Assembly (NCBI RefSeq): GCF_025264685.1 | Contig: NZ_CP073721.1 | Span: 797,001 to 861,000 of the forward strand | DNA length: 64,000 nt | Source: Dactylosporangium roseum | GTDB taxonomy: Bacteria; Actinomycetota; Actinomycetes; Mycobacteriales; Micromonosporaceae | Reading direction: 5' to 3' | Shown here: in pieces, positions 30,278-43,194 of the stretch | Numbering within the stretch: position 1 is the first letter of the stretch | Layout of the letters: each line of letters opens with the position of its first letter | Position numbers and translations under genes: made by a program | Notes under the pieces: model-generated | What the model was told of the DNA's origin: nothing | Database searches by the model: none | Seen by the model: only the letters and a program-made list of their open reading frames with translations

Positions 30278-32041
30278 ATGAGTCGTGTTCTCGCCGCGGT
30301 CGCCTGGCCTTATGCCAATGGGCCGCGCCACATCGGTCACGTGTCCGGATTCGGGGTGCCCTCCGACGTCTTCAGCCGCTACATGCGGATGGCCGGCCAC
30401 GACGTGCTGATGGTGTCGGGCACCGACGAGCACGGCACGCCGATCCAGGTCCAGGCCGACGCCGAGGGGGTCACCCCGCGCGAGCTCGTGGATCGCTACA
30501 ACCGCGTCATCGTCGAGGACCTGCACGGCCTCGGCCTGTCCTACGACCTCTTCACCCGCACCACGACCGGCAACCACTACCGGGTCGTGCAGGAGCTGTT
30601 CCAGGGGTTGTACGACAACGGCTACATCATCGCCAAGACCACGCTCGGCGCGATCTCGCCGTCGACCGGTCGCACGCTGCCCGACCGGTACATCGAGGGC
30701 ACCTGCCCGATCTGCGGCTACGACAGCGCGCGCGGCGACCAGTGCGACAACTGCGGCAACCAGCTCGACCCCGACCAGCTCATCGACCCGCGATCCAAGA
30801 TCAACGGGGAGACGCCGGAGTTCGTCGAGACCGAGCACTTCTTCCTCGACCTGCCTGCCTTCGCCGACCAGCTCAACGCCTGGCTCGACACCCGCGACGG
30901 CTGGCGGCCCAACGTGCTGAAGTTCTCCCGCAACCTCATCGACGACCTCCAGCCGCGGGCGATCACCCGTGACCTGGAGTGGGGTGTGCCGATCCCGCTG
31001 GACGGCTGGCGGGGCCGCGACGACAAGCGCATCTACGTCTGGTTCGACGCGGTGATCGGTTACCTTTCGGCGTCGATCGAGTGGGCCCGCCGCTCCGGCG
31101 ACCCCGACGCGTGGCGCCAGTGGTGGCAGGATCCCGAGGCCCAGGGCTACTACTTCATGGGCAAGGACAACATCGTCTTCCATTCGGTGATCTGGCCGTC
31201 GATCCTGCTGGGCTACTCCTCGCCGGAGGCGGGTTCGCTGGGCGCACTCAACCTGCCCACCGAGGTCGTCTCCTCGGAGTATCTGACGATGGAGGGCCGG
31301 AAGTTCTCCTCCTCGCGCCGGGTGGTCATCTACGTCCGCGACTTCCTCGAGCGCTACGACGCCGACGCACTGCGCTATTTCATCGCCGTTGCCGGTCCGG
31401 AGTCGAACGACACCGACTTCACCTGGGCCGAGTTCCGTCGCCGCAACAACGACGAGCTCGTGGCCGGCTGGGGCAACCTGGTCAACCGCTCGATCTCCAT
31501 GGCCGCCAAGAACTTCGGCGAGATCCCGGCCGCCGGCGAGCTGACCGCCGAGGACGAGCGCCTGCTGGCGGCCGTCCGCGCCGGCTTTGACAGCGTCGGT
31601 CGGCTGCTCGGCAAGCACCGCCAGAAGGCGGCGATCACCGAGGCCATGCGGATCGTCGGCGAGGTCAACAAGTACTTCTCGGATCAGGCGCCGTGGAAGC
31701 TCAAGGAGGACAAGGCCCGCATGGGCACGGTCCTCCACGTGGCGCTCCAGGCGGTGCGGGACTGCAACACGCTGCTCACCCCGTTCCTGCCCCACGCGGC
31801 GCAGAAGATCCACGGGCTGCTCGGCGGCACCGGCGTCCACGCCCCGATGCCCGAGATCGTGGAGGTCGAGGACCTCGACAACGGCCGGTCCTATCCGGTG
31901 CTCACGGGCGACTACACGGTGGGCGCGAAGTGGGAGCACGTGGCGATCGAGCCCGGCACGCCGCTCGCCGCCCCGACCCCGGTGTTCCGCAAGCTCGACG
32001 AGTCGATCGTCGAGGAGGAGCTGGCCCGCCTAGAGCCATAA
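30278..32041 (+). CDS. metG: Methionyl-tRNA synthetase
   Basis: 587 residues. Class I synthetase motifs: the HIGH-like HIGH in [11 protein letters not shown] near residue 20, the zinc knuckle with two CxxC pairs (CPICGYD...CDNCGN) around 145-165, and the KMSKS-like KFSSSR near 340 ([12 protein letters not shown]). The anticodon-binding helical domain follows; there is no C-terminal tRNA-binding domain, as usual for this actinobacterial form. It charges tRNA-Met for initiation and elongation. The start is supported by family alignment; the longer frame is rejected. A palindromic repeat begins 25 bases after the stop. Confidence 0.96.
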   Translation: MSRVLAAVAWPYANGPRHIGHVSGFGVPSDVFSRYMRMAGHDVLMVSGTDEHGTPIQVQADAEGVTPRELVDRYNRVIVEDLHGLGLSYDLFTRTTTGNHYRVVQELFQGLYDNGYIIAKTTLGAISPSTGRTLPDRYIEGTCPICGYDSARGDQCDNCGNQLDPDQLIDPRSKINGETPEFVETEHFFLDLPAFADQLNAWLDTRDGWRPNVLKFSRNLIDDLQPRAITRDLEWGVPIPLDGWRGRDDKRIYVWFDAVIGYLSASIEWARRSGDPDAWRQWWQDPEAQGYYFMGKDNIVFHSVIWPSILLGYSSPEAGSLGALNLPTEVVSSEYLTMEGRKFSSSRRVVIYVRDFLERYDADALRYFIAVAGPESNDTDFTWAEFRRRNNDELVAGWGNLVNRSISMAAKNFGEIPAAGELTAEDERLLAAVRAGFDSVGRLLGKHRQKAAITEAMRIVGEVNKYFSDQAPWKLKEDKARMGTVLHVALQAVRDCNTLLTPFLPHAAQKIHGLLGGTGVHAPMPEIVEVEDLDNGRSYPVLTGDYTVGAKWEHVAIEPGTPLAAPTPVFRKLDESIVEEELARLEP

Positions 32042-32065
32042 CCCACCACCCCCGTCCCCCTGCGC

Positions 32066-32134
32066 GATCTTGCAGTTGTGGTGCCCGATAACCCGGACAA
32101 GTTGGGAGTTTCGCGGCACCACAACTGCAAGATC
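32066..32134. repeat. Dispersed palindromic repeat, copy 2
   Basis: Arms 32066-32085 and 32115-32134 (GATCTTGCAGTTGTGGTGCC and complement) pair perfectly over 20 bases around a 29-base loop. It lies directly downstream of metG and may serve as its terminator. Confidence 0.85.
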
Positions 32135-32339
32135 AACGCATTGGGGCGCGTCACCGGCGCCGGCCGGGCCGAGTACGCCTCGAACGCCGCGCCCTGCGCG
32201 ACCCCGTCGATCGTCACCCTGTGGGTCGCGGACCCTCGGTGTGCCCGACAACTGTCACTTCCGCGACGCTGGGGCCGGGCGGTGTGCGCGGAGTGAACAC
32301 ATCGTGAGCGCCGGACCGGGGGTGGCATGCTTAACGCCG

Positions 32340-33200
32340 ATGAGTGCGAGAAAACCCTACCGGCAGGGCACATTCCCACCCGCACCGGATCCGTTGCCGG
32401 TCCCGGTGCTGGACAGCCACACCCACATCGACATCACGCTGCGGGAGGACGGTGACGGCGGGCCGGCGACGGTCGCGGAGGCCGTGGCGGCGGCCCGCGC
32501 CGCCGGCGTCGACCGGCTCGTCCAGGTCGGCTGCGACGTCGAGTCGTCGCGGTGGGGCGTCGAGGTCGCCGCGCAGCACCCGGCCGTGGTCGCCACCGTC
32601 GCGCTGCACCCCAACGACGCGCCGCGCGTGCCGGACCTCGACGCCGCGCTGCGCGAGATCGAGCGGCTGGCCGCCCACCCGCGGGTCCGCGGCATCGGCG
32701 AGACCGGCCTCGACTACTTCCGCACCGGCGAGGGGGACGCGCGCAAGGTCCAGCACGAGAGCTTCCGTGCGCACATCGCGATCGCCAAGCGACACGGCAA
32801 GACGCTGGTCGTCCACGACCGCGACGCCCACGACGACATCCTGCGGGTCCTCGACGAGGAGGGCGCGCCCGACCGGGTGGTCATGCACTGCTTCTCCGGT
32901 GACGAGACGTTCGCGGCGGAGTGCCTCGACCGGGGTTACCTGCTGAGCTTCGCGGGCACCGTGACGTTCGGCAACGCGGCGCATCTGCGGCGTGCGGCGG
33001 CGGTCACCCCGCTCGACGGACTGCTGGTGGAGACCGACGCGCCGTTCCTCACGCCCATGCCGTACCGTGGCCGCCCGAACGCCTCGTATCTCATTCCGCT
33101 GACGGTCCGCGCGCTCGCCGACGTCACCGGCCACGACCTCGACGCCCTGTGCGCCGCCATCTCGGCCAACGGCGACCGGGCCTTCGGTGCCTGGCGATGA
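32340..33200 (+). CDS. tatD: TatD-family metal-dependent deoxyribonuclease
   Basis: 286 residues of the TatD amidohydrolase-like fold: DSHTHID near residue 25 (metal ligands), [27 protein letters not shown], the [10 protein letters not shown] metal site, MHCFSGD and [12 protein letters not shown]. TatD proteins are 3'-5' exonucleases acting on single-stranded DNA/RNA. ATG at 32340 is supported by alignment. The stop overlaps the rsmA start by four bases (ATGA), so translation is coupled. The 298-base gap before it holds the repeat and, near the start, a weak CATGCT -10. Confidence 0.93.
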   Translation: MSARKPYRQGTFPPAPDPLPVPVLDSHTHIDITLREDGDGGPATVAEAVAAARAAGVDRLVQVGCDVESSRWGVEVAAQHPAVVATVALHPNDAPRVPDLDAALREIERLAAHPRVRGIGETGLDYFRTGEGDARKVQHESFRAHIAIAKRHGKTLVVHDRDAHDDILRVLDEEGAPDRVVMHCFSGDETFAAECLDRGYLLSFAGTVTFGNAAHLRRAAAVTPLDGLLVETDAPFLTPMPYRGRPNASYLIPLTVRALADVTGHDLDALCAAISANGDRAFGAWR

Positions 33201-34060
33201 GCCTTCTCGGTCCGGCTGAGGTCCGTGAGCTCGCGCACAAGCTCGGCATCCGCCCCACCAAGCAGCTCGGGCAGAACTTCGTCCACGACCCCAACACCGT
33301 CCGCCGGATCGTCCGCGCGGCGGGGCTCGCACCCGACGAGTCGGTGCTGGAGGTCGGTCCCGGGCTGGGCTCGCTCACCCTGGCGCTGCTGGAGCACGTC
33401 TCGCAGGTGCACGCAATCGAGATCGATCCGGTGCTCGCCGGGGCGCTCGGCGACACGGTCGCGCGGTTCGCGCCGGAGCACGCCGGGCGCCTGACGGTGA
33501 TCGCCGGTGACGCGCTGCGGGTCTCCCTCGAAGGGGTCGCGCCGACCGCGCTGGTCGCCAACCTGCCGTACAACGTCGCCGTCCCGGTCGTCCTGCACCT
33601 GCTCGACACCGTCCCGTCGCTGCGGCACGGGCTGGTGATGGTGCAGAAGGAGGTCGCCGACCGGCTGACCGCCGGGCCGGGCAGCCGGATCTACGGCGTG
33701 CCGAGCGTGAAGCTCGCCTGGTATGCGGAGTCGCGGCAGGCGGGGAAGGTCCCGCCGAGCGTCTTCTGGCCGGTGCCCAACGTCGACTCCGGCCTGGTGG
33801 CGTTCAGCCGGCGGGAGGAGCCGGCCGAGGACCGGCGGGCGGTCTTCGCCGTGGTCGACGCCGCGTTCGCCCAGCGCCGCAAGACGCTGCGGGCGGCCCT
33901 GGCGGGCTGGGCCGGCGGCCCGGACGCGGCCGAGCGGGTGCTGCGCGCCGCCGGGGTCGATCCCGGCGCACGTGGTGAGCAGCTCACGGTGGGGGACTTC
34001 ACCCGGATCGCGAACCGACAGCGAGCGCGCGCGGCGGGCCCGGGTAGGGTGCAGCAGTGA
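33197..34060 (+). CDS. rsmA: 16S rRNA (adenine-1518/1519 N6) dimethyltransferase
   Basis: 287 residues, Rossmann-type SAM enzyme: [15 protein letters not shown] near residue 20, [16 protein letters not shown] (motif I), EIDPVLAG (motif II), GDALRV and the catalytic [10 protein letters not shown]. It dimethylates two adjacent adenosines in helix 45 of 16S rRNA late in 30S maturation. It overlaps tatD and ispE by four bases each (ATGA, GTGA), forming a tightly coupled tatD-rsmA-ispE unit. Confidence 0.96.
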   Translation: MSLLGPAEVRELAHKLGIRPTKQLGQNFVHDPNTVRRIVRAAGLAPDESVLEVGPGLGSLTLALLEHVSQVHAIEIDPVLAGALGDTVARFAPEHAGRLTVIAGDALRVSLEGVAPTALVANLPYNVAVPVVLHLLDTVPSLRHGLVMVQKEVADRLTAGPGSRIYGVPSVKLAWYAESRQAGKVPPSVFWPVPNVDSGLVAFSRREEPAEDRRAVFAVVDAAFAQRRKTLRAALAGWAGGPDAAERVLRAAGVDPGARGEQLTVGDFTRIANRQRARAAGPGRVQQ

Positions 34061-35004
34061 CCGAGCCGCTCTTCTCCGAGGACGAGGAGTTCGACCGGCC
34101 GCGCCTGGCCGCGCACGGACCGGTCCGGGTGCGTGTGCCCGCGAAGATCAACCTCCACCTGCACGTCGGCCCGGCGCGTCCGGACGGCTTCCACGAGCTG
34201 ACGACGGTGTATCACGCGATCGGGCTCTACGACGAGATCACCGCACGCCGAGGCGACACGCTCACGCTGACCATGGAGGGCGATGGGGCCGGCGAGCTGT
34301 CCCTCGACGAGGACAACCTGATCATCCGGGCGGCGCGCGCCCTCGCTGCGGAGACCGGGCACGAGCCGCATGCCCGCCTGCACCTGAAGAAGCAGATCCC
34401 GATCGCCGCGGGGCTCGCCGGCGGCAGTGCCGACGCGGCCGCCGCGCTGGTCGCCTGCGACCAGCTCTGGGGCACCGGCATGTCCCGTGACGACCTGGCC
34501 GCCATCGCCGCCACGCTCGGCTCCGACATCCCGTTCCTGGTCCTCGGCGGCACCGCGCTCGGCACCGGCCGCGGCGAGTTGGTCAGCCCGGTCCTGACCG
34601 GCGGCCACGCGTGGCACTGGGTGCTCGCGGTCGCCGACGAGGGACTGTCCACGCCGACGGTCTACAAGACGTTCGACGAGCTCGGCGCGCAGACCAACGC
34701 CGGGCCGCCCGACGGGCTGCTCGCCGCGCTGCGCCAGCGCGACCCCGAGGTGCTCGCCGGAGAGCTCACCAACGACCTACAGGCCGCGGCCCTGCACCTG
34801 CGGCCCGAGCTGCGGGGGGTGCTCGACGCCGGCCTCGACGCGGGCGCACTCGCCGGCCTGGTCTCCGGCTCCGGCCCGACCTGTGTGTTCCTCGCCGAGG
34901 ACGCGCGCCACGCCGCCCTCATCGCCGCCGAGCTGGAGGCCCGCGACTGCTGCCGGGCCGTGCGCACCGCCGTCGGCCCCGTCCCCGGCGCGAGAGTGCT
35001 CTGA
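34057..35004 (+). CDS. ispE: 4-diphosphocytidyl-2-C-methyl-D-erythritol kinase
   Basis: 315 residues of the GHMP kinase family. [14 protein letters not shown] near residue 30, then the ATP-binding [17 protein letters not shown] near 125 and the C-terminal [13 protein letters not shown]. It phosphorylates CDP-methylerythritol at the 2-position in the MEP isoprenoid pathway. GTG at 34057 overlaps the rsmA stop. The first ~20 residues (acidic) extend the usual N-terminus. Confidence 0.95.
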   Translation: MTEPLFSEDEEFDRPRLAAHGPVRVRVPAKINLHLHVGPARPDGFHELTTVYHAIGLYDEITARRGDTLTLTMEGDGAGELSLDEDNLIIRAARALAAETGHEPHARLHLKKQIPIAAGLAGGSADAAAALVACDQLWGTGMSRDDLAAIAATLGSDIPFLVLGGTALGTGRGELVSPVLTGGHAWHWVLAVADEGLSTPTVYKTFDELGAQTNAGPPDGLLAALRQRDPEVLAGELTNDLQAAALHLRPELRGVLDAGLDAGALAGLVSGSGPTCVFLAEDARHAALIAAELEARDCCRAVRTAVGPVPGARVL

Positions 35005-35007
35005 CCC

Positions 35008-36801
<1,794 letters not shown>

Positions 36802-36822
36802 CTCGGTCTTAGAATCTCGACC

Positions 36823-37293
36823 ATGGCCGCACACTTCCCGATCAACCACCACCTCCGGCCCGTCTACCGGCTGCTTGCCGGTGTCGCGGGCCTCTACATG
36901 CTGGTCTTCGGCGTGGTCGGGTTCGTCCAGACCTCCGGCGCGCCGTTCTTCACGCGCGACGAGGCCGAATGGGTGCTCGGCCTGCGCACCAACCCGGCGT
37001 TTGCGCTGCTCTCGATCGTCGCCGGCGTGGTCGTGCTCGGCGCCAACCTCGTCGGGCGCAACATCGCCCACTTCATCAACCAGCTCGCCGGCATCGTCCT
37101 GCTCATCGTCGGGATGGCGTCGCTGGCGGTGATGCAGACCGAGGCGAACGTGTTCGCCTTCTCGATGGCCAACGTCATCGTGACCTTCATCCTCGGCAGC
37201 ATCGTCGGCACCGCGAGCCTTTACGACCGGGTCGGTACGCCGGCCCAGGCCTCGGCCGAGGAGGACTTCCGCCACGGACCGCGCACGGCCTGA
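36823..37293 (+). CDS. DUF4383 four-helix membrane protein
   Basis: 156 residues. Helices at about 14-34, 60-82, 87-107 and 113-135, matching DUF4383: HLRPVYRLLAGVAGLYMLVFG, NPAFALLSIVAGVVVLGANLV, INQLAGIVLLIVGMASLAV. Function unknown; common in actinobacteria. It follows the ABC-F gene by 21 bases and is closed by a strong terminator. Confidence 0.85.
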   Translation: MAAHFPINHHLRPVYRLLAGVAGLYMLVFGVVGFVQTSGAPFFTRDEAEWVLGLRTNPAFALLSIVAGVVVLGANLVGRNIAHFINQLAGIVLLIVGMASLAVMQTEANVFAFSMANVIVTFILGSIVGTASLYDRVGTPAQASAEEDFRHGPRTA

Positions 37294-37315
37294 CGACCGC
37301 AGCTCCGGACGCTGA

Positions 37316-37344
37316 GGAGGCGGCGCGATCGCGCCGCCTCCTTT

Positions 37345-37345
<1 letters not shown>
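37316..37345. terminator. Rho-independent terminator, bidirectional
   Basis: A 26-base perfect palindrome (GGAGGCGGCGCGATCGCGCC and onward, 37316-37341) followed by TTTT on the plus strand. It separates the convergent DUF4383 and TetR genes; the last T overlaps the TetR stop region. Confidence 0.9.
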
Positions 37346-38021
<676 letters not shown>

Positions 38022-38025
<4 letters not shown>

Positions 38026-38999
38026 CCGTTCATCGTGCCAGCCGCGACGCGCTTGGCGTCGATGCGGTCGGTCTTGGGCCAGCGGACGTCGGTCGCCCAG
38101 CCGAGTTTCTCGAAGATCCAGATGAGCCGGGCGTTGATGTCGATCTGCCCTTTGTCGACCCCGTGGCGGGCGCAGGTCGGGTCGGCGTGGTGCAGGTTGT
38201 GCCAGCTCTCGCCGAAGGACAGGATCGCCAGCGGCCAGAAGTTGCTGGCCCGGTCGCCCTCGCGGGTCTCGAACGGGCGCTCGCCGTAGACGTGGCAGAT
38301 CGAGTTGATCGACCAGGTGACGTGGTGCAGCAGGCCGATGCGGACCAGTCCGGCCCAGAAGAACGCGGACAGCGCACCCTGCCACGACCAGGTGACCAGG
38401 CCGGCGATGATCGACGGCAGCGTCGCCGACAGGATGACGATGACCGGGAAGAGCTTGTCGACGCGGCGGATGTCCTTGTCGGCCATCAGGTCGGGGGCGA
38501 AGCGCTCCCGGTTGGCGAGCTCGCGGAAGAACAGCCAGCCCACGTGGGCGTAGAACAGACCCTTGACCAGGCCGCCGAACGACTCCCCGAAGCGCCACGG
38601 CGAGTGCGGGTCACCCTCGCGGTCGGAGAACGCGTGGTGGCGGCGGTGGTCGGCGACCCACTGCGTCGGGTTGCCCTCGATGGCGGTGCTGCCGGCGATG
38701 GTCAGCGCGATGCGCAGCCCGCGGTTGGCCTTGAACGAGCCGTGTGTCAGGTAGCGGTGGAAACCGGTCCCGATGCCGAGCCCGCCGACGACGTAGAAGG
38801 CCAGTCCGAGGACCACGTCGAGCCAGGTCAACCCCCAACCCCAGGCCACCGGCACGGCGATGAGCAGGGCGGCGAAGGGCAGCACCACGAAGCCCCACAG
38901 GGCGATGAGGATGCCGACGCTCTGGCGGCCTTCCGTCAGTGGCTTGGGAGAGCGCGCGGTGGCCTCATTGGGCGCTGGATCAAGGACCGACAGGGACAT
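38022..38999 (-). CDS. Membrane acyl-CoA (delta-9) desaturase
   Basis: 325 residues with four membrane helices and the three His boxes of di-iron desaturases: HRYLTH (near 85), HRRHH (near 122) and HNLHH (near 255). It inserts a cis double bond in saturated acyl chains and adjusts membrane fluidity. ATG at 38999 follows AGAGGT; an upstream TTG is less likely. It is the first gene of a two-gene operon with its TetR regulator. Confidence 0.92.
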
Positions 39000-39051
39000 G
39001 GCACCTCTCAAGATTGTTCGTCGCCGGGCGGGGTTACGCTTACGTCACCGT

Positions 39052-39071
39052 AACTTACGGGGGCGTAAGTT
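39052..39071. promoter_or_regulatory. TetR operator upstream of the desaturase
   Basis: AACTTACG-GGGG-CGTAAGTT, a perfect inverted repeat, 53 bases before the desaturase ATG. A related GTTACG...CGTAAC pair overlaps it on the gene side (around 39033-39054). Size and symmetry fit a TetR dimer site. Confidence 0.7.
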
Positions 39072-39238
39072 CGCCATGCGAAGCTCGTGTCAAGTCAGTT
39101 ACCACGTGTCTTGTGTGATCTTCCGCCGCCTCCACGACACGATCGGCTGTCTCGGCGGCTCGGTGAGGGAAAGGTCTGGTCGCGGTGGCCCGGCGAGGAA
39201 ACGGATTGATGCGCAAGCTAGGCTCTGAATGCGGTATT

Positions 39239-39310
39239 TGGGGTGTGGGGTAACGGCAGCCCGCAGGCCTTTGGAGCCTCGCAGTCCTGGTTCGAATCCA
39301 GGCACCCCAG
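39239..39310 (+). tRNA. tRNA-Gln (UUG anticodon)
   Basis: A 72-base cloverleaf: acceptor TGGGGTG pairs with CACCCCA at the 3' end, discriminator G; T arm CCTGG-TTCGAAT-CCAGG; anticodon loop CTTTGGA gives UUG at positions 34-36. CCA is not encoded. The first anticodon-stem pair (C-C) is mismatched, the rest is normal. Confidence 0.93.
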
Positions 39311-39395
39311 CGCTGCCGCCGTCACCCGGTTCGGATCCGGGCGGTCGGTGGCCTGATTACGATGAGGCGCACCGAAACCGTCGAGGAGCGCGCCC

Positions 39396-40907
39396 GTGCG
39401 AAATGTGATCATCCTGGCCGCTGGCGAAGGCAAGCGGATGAAGTCCGCGATACCCAAGGTCCTGCACCCGCTGCTCGGCCGGACCCTGGTCGGCCACGTG
39501 CTGGCCGCCACGCGGGAATCCCTCGGTGGCGGTGCCGTGACCGTGGTTGTCGGCCACGGTGGTGACCAGGTGCGTGACCATCTCGCCCAGGTCGCTCCCG
39601 ACGCGGTTCCGGTTACCCAGGCCGAGCGGCGCGGCACCGGTCACGCGGTCCGGATCGCCCTGGAAGCCACCCCGGACCTCACCGGGACGCTGGTCGTCCT
39701 CAACGGCGACATCCCGCTGCTGCGTGCCGAGACGCTCGCCGCGCTCGTGCACAGCCATGAGTCCACCAAGGCGTCGGCCACGGTCCTGACCGCCGAGGTC
39801 CCCGACCCGACCGGTCTCGGGCGCATCGTGCGCAACCGGGGCGGTGAGTTCGCCGCGATCGTCGAGGAGCGCGACGCGACACCGGAGCAGCGGGCCATCC
39901 GCGAGATCAACTCCGGGGCGTACGTCTTCGAGGCGGCCGCGCTGCGCGAGATGCTCGGGAAGCTCTCCACCGACAACGACCAGGGTGAGGAGTACCTCAC
40001 CGACGTCATCGGCATGCTCGCCGCGGCCGGCGCGCCGATCGTGGCCCACCGCGCCCCCGACGCCACCGAGACGCTGGGCGCCAACGACCGTGCCGAGCTG
40101 GCCGGCCTGCGGGCGATCATGCGCGACCGGATCAACGACGGGTGGATGCGTGCCGGGGTCGCGATCATCGATCCGGCCACCACCTGGATCGACGTGACGG
40201 TCTCCCTGTCGCGTGACGCGGTCGTCGAGCCGAACACCCACCTGCGCGGCGCGACGAGCATCGGCGAGGGTGCGGTGGTCGGCCCCGACACCTCGCTCAT
40301 CGACGTGGTCGTGGGGGAGGGTGCCGCGGTCGTCCGGACCCACGCCGTCTCCTCCGAGATCGGGCCGGGTGCGTCGGTCGGGCCGTTCGCCTATCTGCGC
40401 CCGGGCACACGGCTGGGGCGCAAGTCGAAGATCGGCACATTCGTCGAGACGAAGGCCGCCTCGCTCGGCGAGGGGGCGAAGGTGCCCCACCTGTCGTACG
40501 TCGGTGACGCCGAGATCGGGGAAGGCACCAACATCGGCGCCGCCACCGTCTTCGTCAACTACGACGGGATCAAGAAGCAGCGCTCGGTGATCGGGGCACA
40601 CGCCCGGACCGGCGCCGACAACATGTTCGTCGCGCCCGTGCGCGTCGGCGACGGCGCCTACACCGCCGCAGGCAGCGTGATCGTCAAGGACGTCCCACCT
40701 GGTGCGCTCGGCGTCTCCCGCGCCAACCAGCGCAACATCGAGGGCTGGGTGGAGCGCAAGCGCCCCGGCACCGCCGCGGCCGTCGCCGCGGCCGCCGCCG
40801 CGGTTGATGCGACCGATGCTGATTCGGTCATTGTGTTTCGGGAACGTGAAGAAGACCACGTCGGCCCCGGTCAGGTGGGCGAGTCCGGTCCGCCCGACCA
40901 ACAATGA
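39396..40907 (+). CDS. glmU: Bifunctional GlcNAc-1-P uridyltransferase / GlcN-1-P acetyltransferase
   Basis: 503 residues. The uridyltransferase half starts with LAAGEGKRMKSAIPKVLH near residue 7 and includes RGTGHAVR and LNGDIPLL. The acetyltransferase half (from ~255) is a left-handed beta-helix with hexapeptide repeats (IGEGAVVGPDT, IGPGASVGPFAYLRPG, GAATVFVNYDG). The Ala-rich tail is typical of actinobacteria. It makes UDP-GlcNAc for peptidoglycan. GTG at 39396 follows GAGGAG. The stop overlaps the start frame of prs. Confidence 0.96.
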   Translation: MRNVIILAAGEGKRMKSAIPKVLHPLLGRTLVGHVLAATRESLGGGAVTVVVGHGGDQVRDHLAQVAPDAVPVTQAERRGTGHAVRIALEATPDLTGTLVVLNGDIPLLRAETLAALVHSHESTKASATVLTAEVPDPTGLGRIVRNRGGEFAAIVEERDATPEQRAIREINSGAYVFEAAALREMLGKLSTDNDQGEEYLTDVIGMLAAAGAPIVAHRAPDATETLGANDRAELAGLRAIMRDRINDGWMRAGVAIIDPATTWIDVTVSLSRDAVVEPNTHLRGATSIGEGAVVGPDTSLIDVVVGEGAAVVRTHAVSSEIGPGASVGPFAYLRPGTRLGRKSKIGTFVETKAASLGEGAKVPHLSYVGDAEIGEGTNIGAATVFVNYDGIKKQRSVIGAHARTGADNMFVAPVRVGDGAYTAAGSVIVKDVPPGALGVSRANQRNIEGWVERKRPGTAAAVAAAAAAVDATDADSVIVFREREEDHVGPGQVGESGPPDQQ

Positions 40908-40939
40908 GCGCAACCACGAGATCGGGAGCGGGCGACCCA

Positions 40940-41920
40940 ATGGCCAGCATCAGTTCGGAGAACCGCAAGAACCTCATGCTCTTCTCCGGCCGCGGGTTTC
41001 CCGCGCTCGCCGAGGAGATCGGTGCGGTGCTCGGGGTCGACCCGACGCCCATGGACGCGTACGACTTCGCGAGCGGCGAGATCTTCGTCCGGTACCGTGA
41101 GTCGGTCCGTGGCTCGGATGCCTTCGTCGTCCAGTCGATGGTCGCGCCGATCAACGACTGGCTGATGGAGTCCCTGATCATGGTCGACGCGCTGAAGCGC
41201 GGTTCGGCCAAGCGCATCACGGTCGTCCTGCCCTTCTATCCGTATGCGCGGCAGGACAAGAAGCATCGGGGGCGCGAACCGATCTCGGCCCGTCTGGTGG
41301 CCGACCTGTTCAAGACCGCCGGTGCCAACCGCATCCTCACGGTCGACCTCCACACGGCACAGATCCAGGGCTTCTTCGACGGTCCCGTCGACCACCTGTT
41401 CGCGATGAACACGCTGGCCGACCACATCGAGGCCAAATACGAGGGCCGGCCGATCACGGTCGTCGCCCCCGACTCGGGCCGCGTCCGGGTGGCGGAGCGC
41501 TGGACGGACCGGCTGGGCGGGTGCCCGCTGGCGTTCATCCACAAGACCCGCGACCCGCTGAAGCCCAACCAGGTGGTCGCCAACCGCGTGGTCGGCGAGG
41601 TCGAGGGCCGGGTCTGCCTGATCGTCGACGACATGATCGACACCGGCGGCACGATCGTCTCGGCCGCGGACATCCTCTTCAACGAGGGCGCGGCGGAGGT
41701 CGTGGTCGCGGCCACCCACCCGGTGCTGTCCGACCCGGCGTGCGACCGCCTGGCGGGGAGCCGGATCAGCGAGGTGGTGGTGACCAACACGCTGCCGCTC
41801 CCGGCCGACAAGAAGGTCGACAAGATCACTCAGCTCTCGATCGCGCCGCTCCTGGCCCGCGCGATCCGCGAGGTCTTCGACGACGGCTCGGTGACGACGT
41901 TGTTCGGCGGCCTCTCCTGA
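40940..41920 (+). CDS. prs: Ribose-phosphate pyrophosphokinase
   Basis: 326 residues. Two phosphoribosyltransferase folds with RQDKKHRGREPIS (flexible loop), DLHTAQIQGFF and the PRPP-binding VDDMIDTGGTI. It makes PRPP from ribose-5-phosphate and ATP for nucleotide, His and Trp synthesis. ATG at 40940 (MASISSENRK) agrees with the family; an ATG at 40904 overlapping the glmU stop (ATGA) would add 12 residues and signals translational coupling. Confidence 0.95.
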   Translation: MASISSENRKNLMLFSGRGFPALAEEIGAVLGVDPTPMDAYDFASGEIFVRYRESVRGSDAFVVQSMVAPINDWLMESLIMVDALKRGSAKRITVVLPFYPYARQDKKHRGREPISARLVADLFKTAGANRILTVDLHTAQIQGFFDGPVDHLFAMNTLADHIEAKYEGRPITVVAPDSGRVRVAERWTDRLGGCPLAFIHKTRDPLKPNQVVANRVVGEVEGRVCLIVDDMIDTGGTIVSAADILFNEGAAEVVVAATHPVLSDPACDRLAGSRISEVVVTNTLPLPADKKVDKITQLSIAPLLARAIREVFDDGSVTTLFGGLS

Positions 41921-42465
41921 CGTTCGCGACGGCGGGCGATCCCACCCGCGGCGTCCGGTAGCCCGGCGCGGGGCGCTCTCTCGGCGGCCCGGTCGTCAAC
42001 CCCGCACCGCTCACCCCAAGACCCGGTCCACGCGACACCTCGCCGGTCGGGACGACGCGCGGCCCGGTGGAGATGGGCAGCGGGTGGCACACGGCGCTTG
42101 GCTCGCCTGGTCGGCCGGATCGGTGCCGGTCGTTCGATTCGGTGCCGGCTGGCCGTTTTGGCGGCTTTCCGCACCGGTTGTGTGGCGCACCAGCGTGATC
42201 CGCACAACCGGGCGGGGAGGGTGTGAAGGGCTCCCGACGGCTCGGGTAAGCTAGTGCGGTTGCCACGGCGAGGGTGCTCCGACGGGCCGGGCGTGCGGTT
42301 CAAGCGCATCGCGCAAGACAGCATGACGGCTGAGCGGGCTCCGTGATCGACGCGGTGCTCCGGGCCTGTGTCCCGTGCGCCCCCTCGCCCGAGCATCGCA
42401 ACTAGACAACTGTTACCGGTCGCGCCGGCCGGTGCCCGCCGCACAACCGCATCAGGAGTTTCGTC
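41921..42465. other. 545-base gap, promoter and long leader of the L25 gene
   Basis: No gene is seen. A promoter is likely near 42248 (TAAGCT with a GTGAAG element about 18 bases upstream), which would leave a leader of about 200 bases before the L25 start. The leader is GC-rich and could fold, but no known riboswitch was recognised. Left of the promoter the sequence shows nothing distinctive. Confidence 0.5.
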
Positions 42466-43080
42466 GTGTCCGAGGTAAAGATCAGCGCCGAGCCCCGCAC
42501 CGAGTTCGGCAAGGGTGGTGCCCGCCGCACGCGCCGGGCCGGCAAGGTGCCCGCCGTGCTGTACGGTCACGGCGAGAAGCCCCGCCACATCGCACTGCCC
42601 GCCCGTGAGTTCGCCGCGGCGATCCGCCACGGCGGCATGACCCAGGTCTTCAACATCGAGATCTCCGACGGCAGCGCAGCCCTGGCCCTGCCGAAGGCCA
42701 TCCAGCGTGACCCGATCAAGGACACTTTCGACCACGTCGACCTTCTCGTGGTCCGGCGTGGCGAGCGGGTCACCGTGGACATCCCGGTCCAGCTCGTCGG
42801 TGAGGCGGCCCGCAACACGCTCGTCATGACCGAGAGCGCCACGCTCTCGGTGCTGGCCGACGCGACCCGGCTTCCCGACCACCTGGAGGCCTCCATCGAG
42901 GGCCTGGAGCCCGGCGGCCACGTCACCGCGGCCGACGTGAAGCTCCCGTCCGGCGTTGAGCTCGCCGCCGACGCCGAGCTGGTCATCGCCGTGGTCGCCG
43001 CCGCGCCGACCGCCGAGGCCCTGGGGGCCGAGACCGCCGAGACCACCGAAGCCGCAACCCCCGAGCCGGCCGAGGCCTGA
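42466..43080 (+). CDS. rplY: 50S ribosomal protein L25/general stress protein Ctc
   Basis: 204 residues: the N-terminal L25 domain (RTEFGKGGARRTRRAGKVPAVLYG, 5S rRNA binding) followed by the TL5/CTC C-terminal beta domain (VDLLVVRRGERVTVDIPVQLVGEA) and an acidic Ala/Glu/Thr tail. GTG at 42466 follows CAGGAG. It binds 5S rRNA in the central protuberance. The order glmU-prs-rplY-pth is conserved in actinobacteria. Confidence 0.95.
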   Translation: MSEVKISAEPRTEFGKGGARRTRRAGKVPAVLYGHGEKPRHIALPAREFAAAIRHGGMTQVFNIEISDGSAALALPKAIQRDPIKDTFDHVDLLVVRRGERVTVDIPVQLVGEAARNTLVMTESATLSVLADATRLPDHLEASIEGLEPGGHVTAADVKLPSGVELAADAELVIAVVAAAPTAEALGAETAETTEAATPEPAEA

Positions 43081-43161
43081 TCCGACCGACGGGCCGGTCT
43101 CCGCGCCGACCCGGCACCGGGTCGGCGCGAGCCGGCCTGCCGGTGGTGTGCCGCCTCGGCC

Positions 43162-43194
43162 AGGACTGATTCAGGACTGATTCAGGACCGGTTC
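43162..43194. repeat. 11-base tandem repeat, three units
   Basis: AGGACTGATTC occurs twice in a row, followed by a third unit AGGACCGGTTC with three changes. It lies in the 261-base gap between rplY and pth. No other feature is evident there. Confidence 0.8.
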
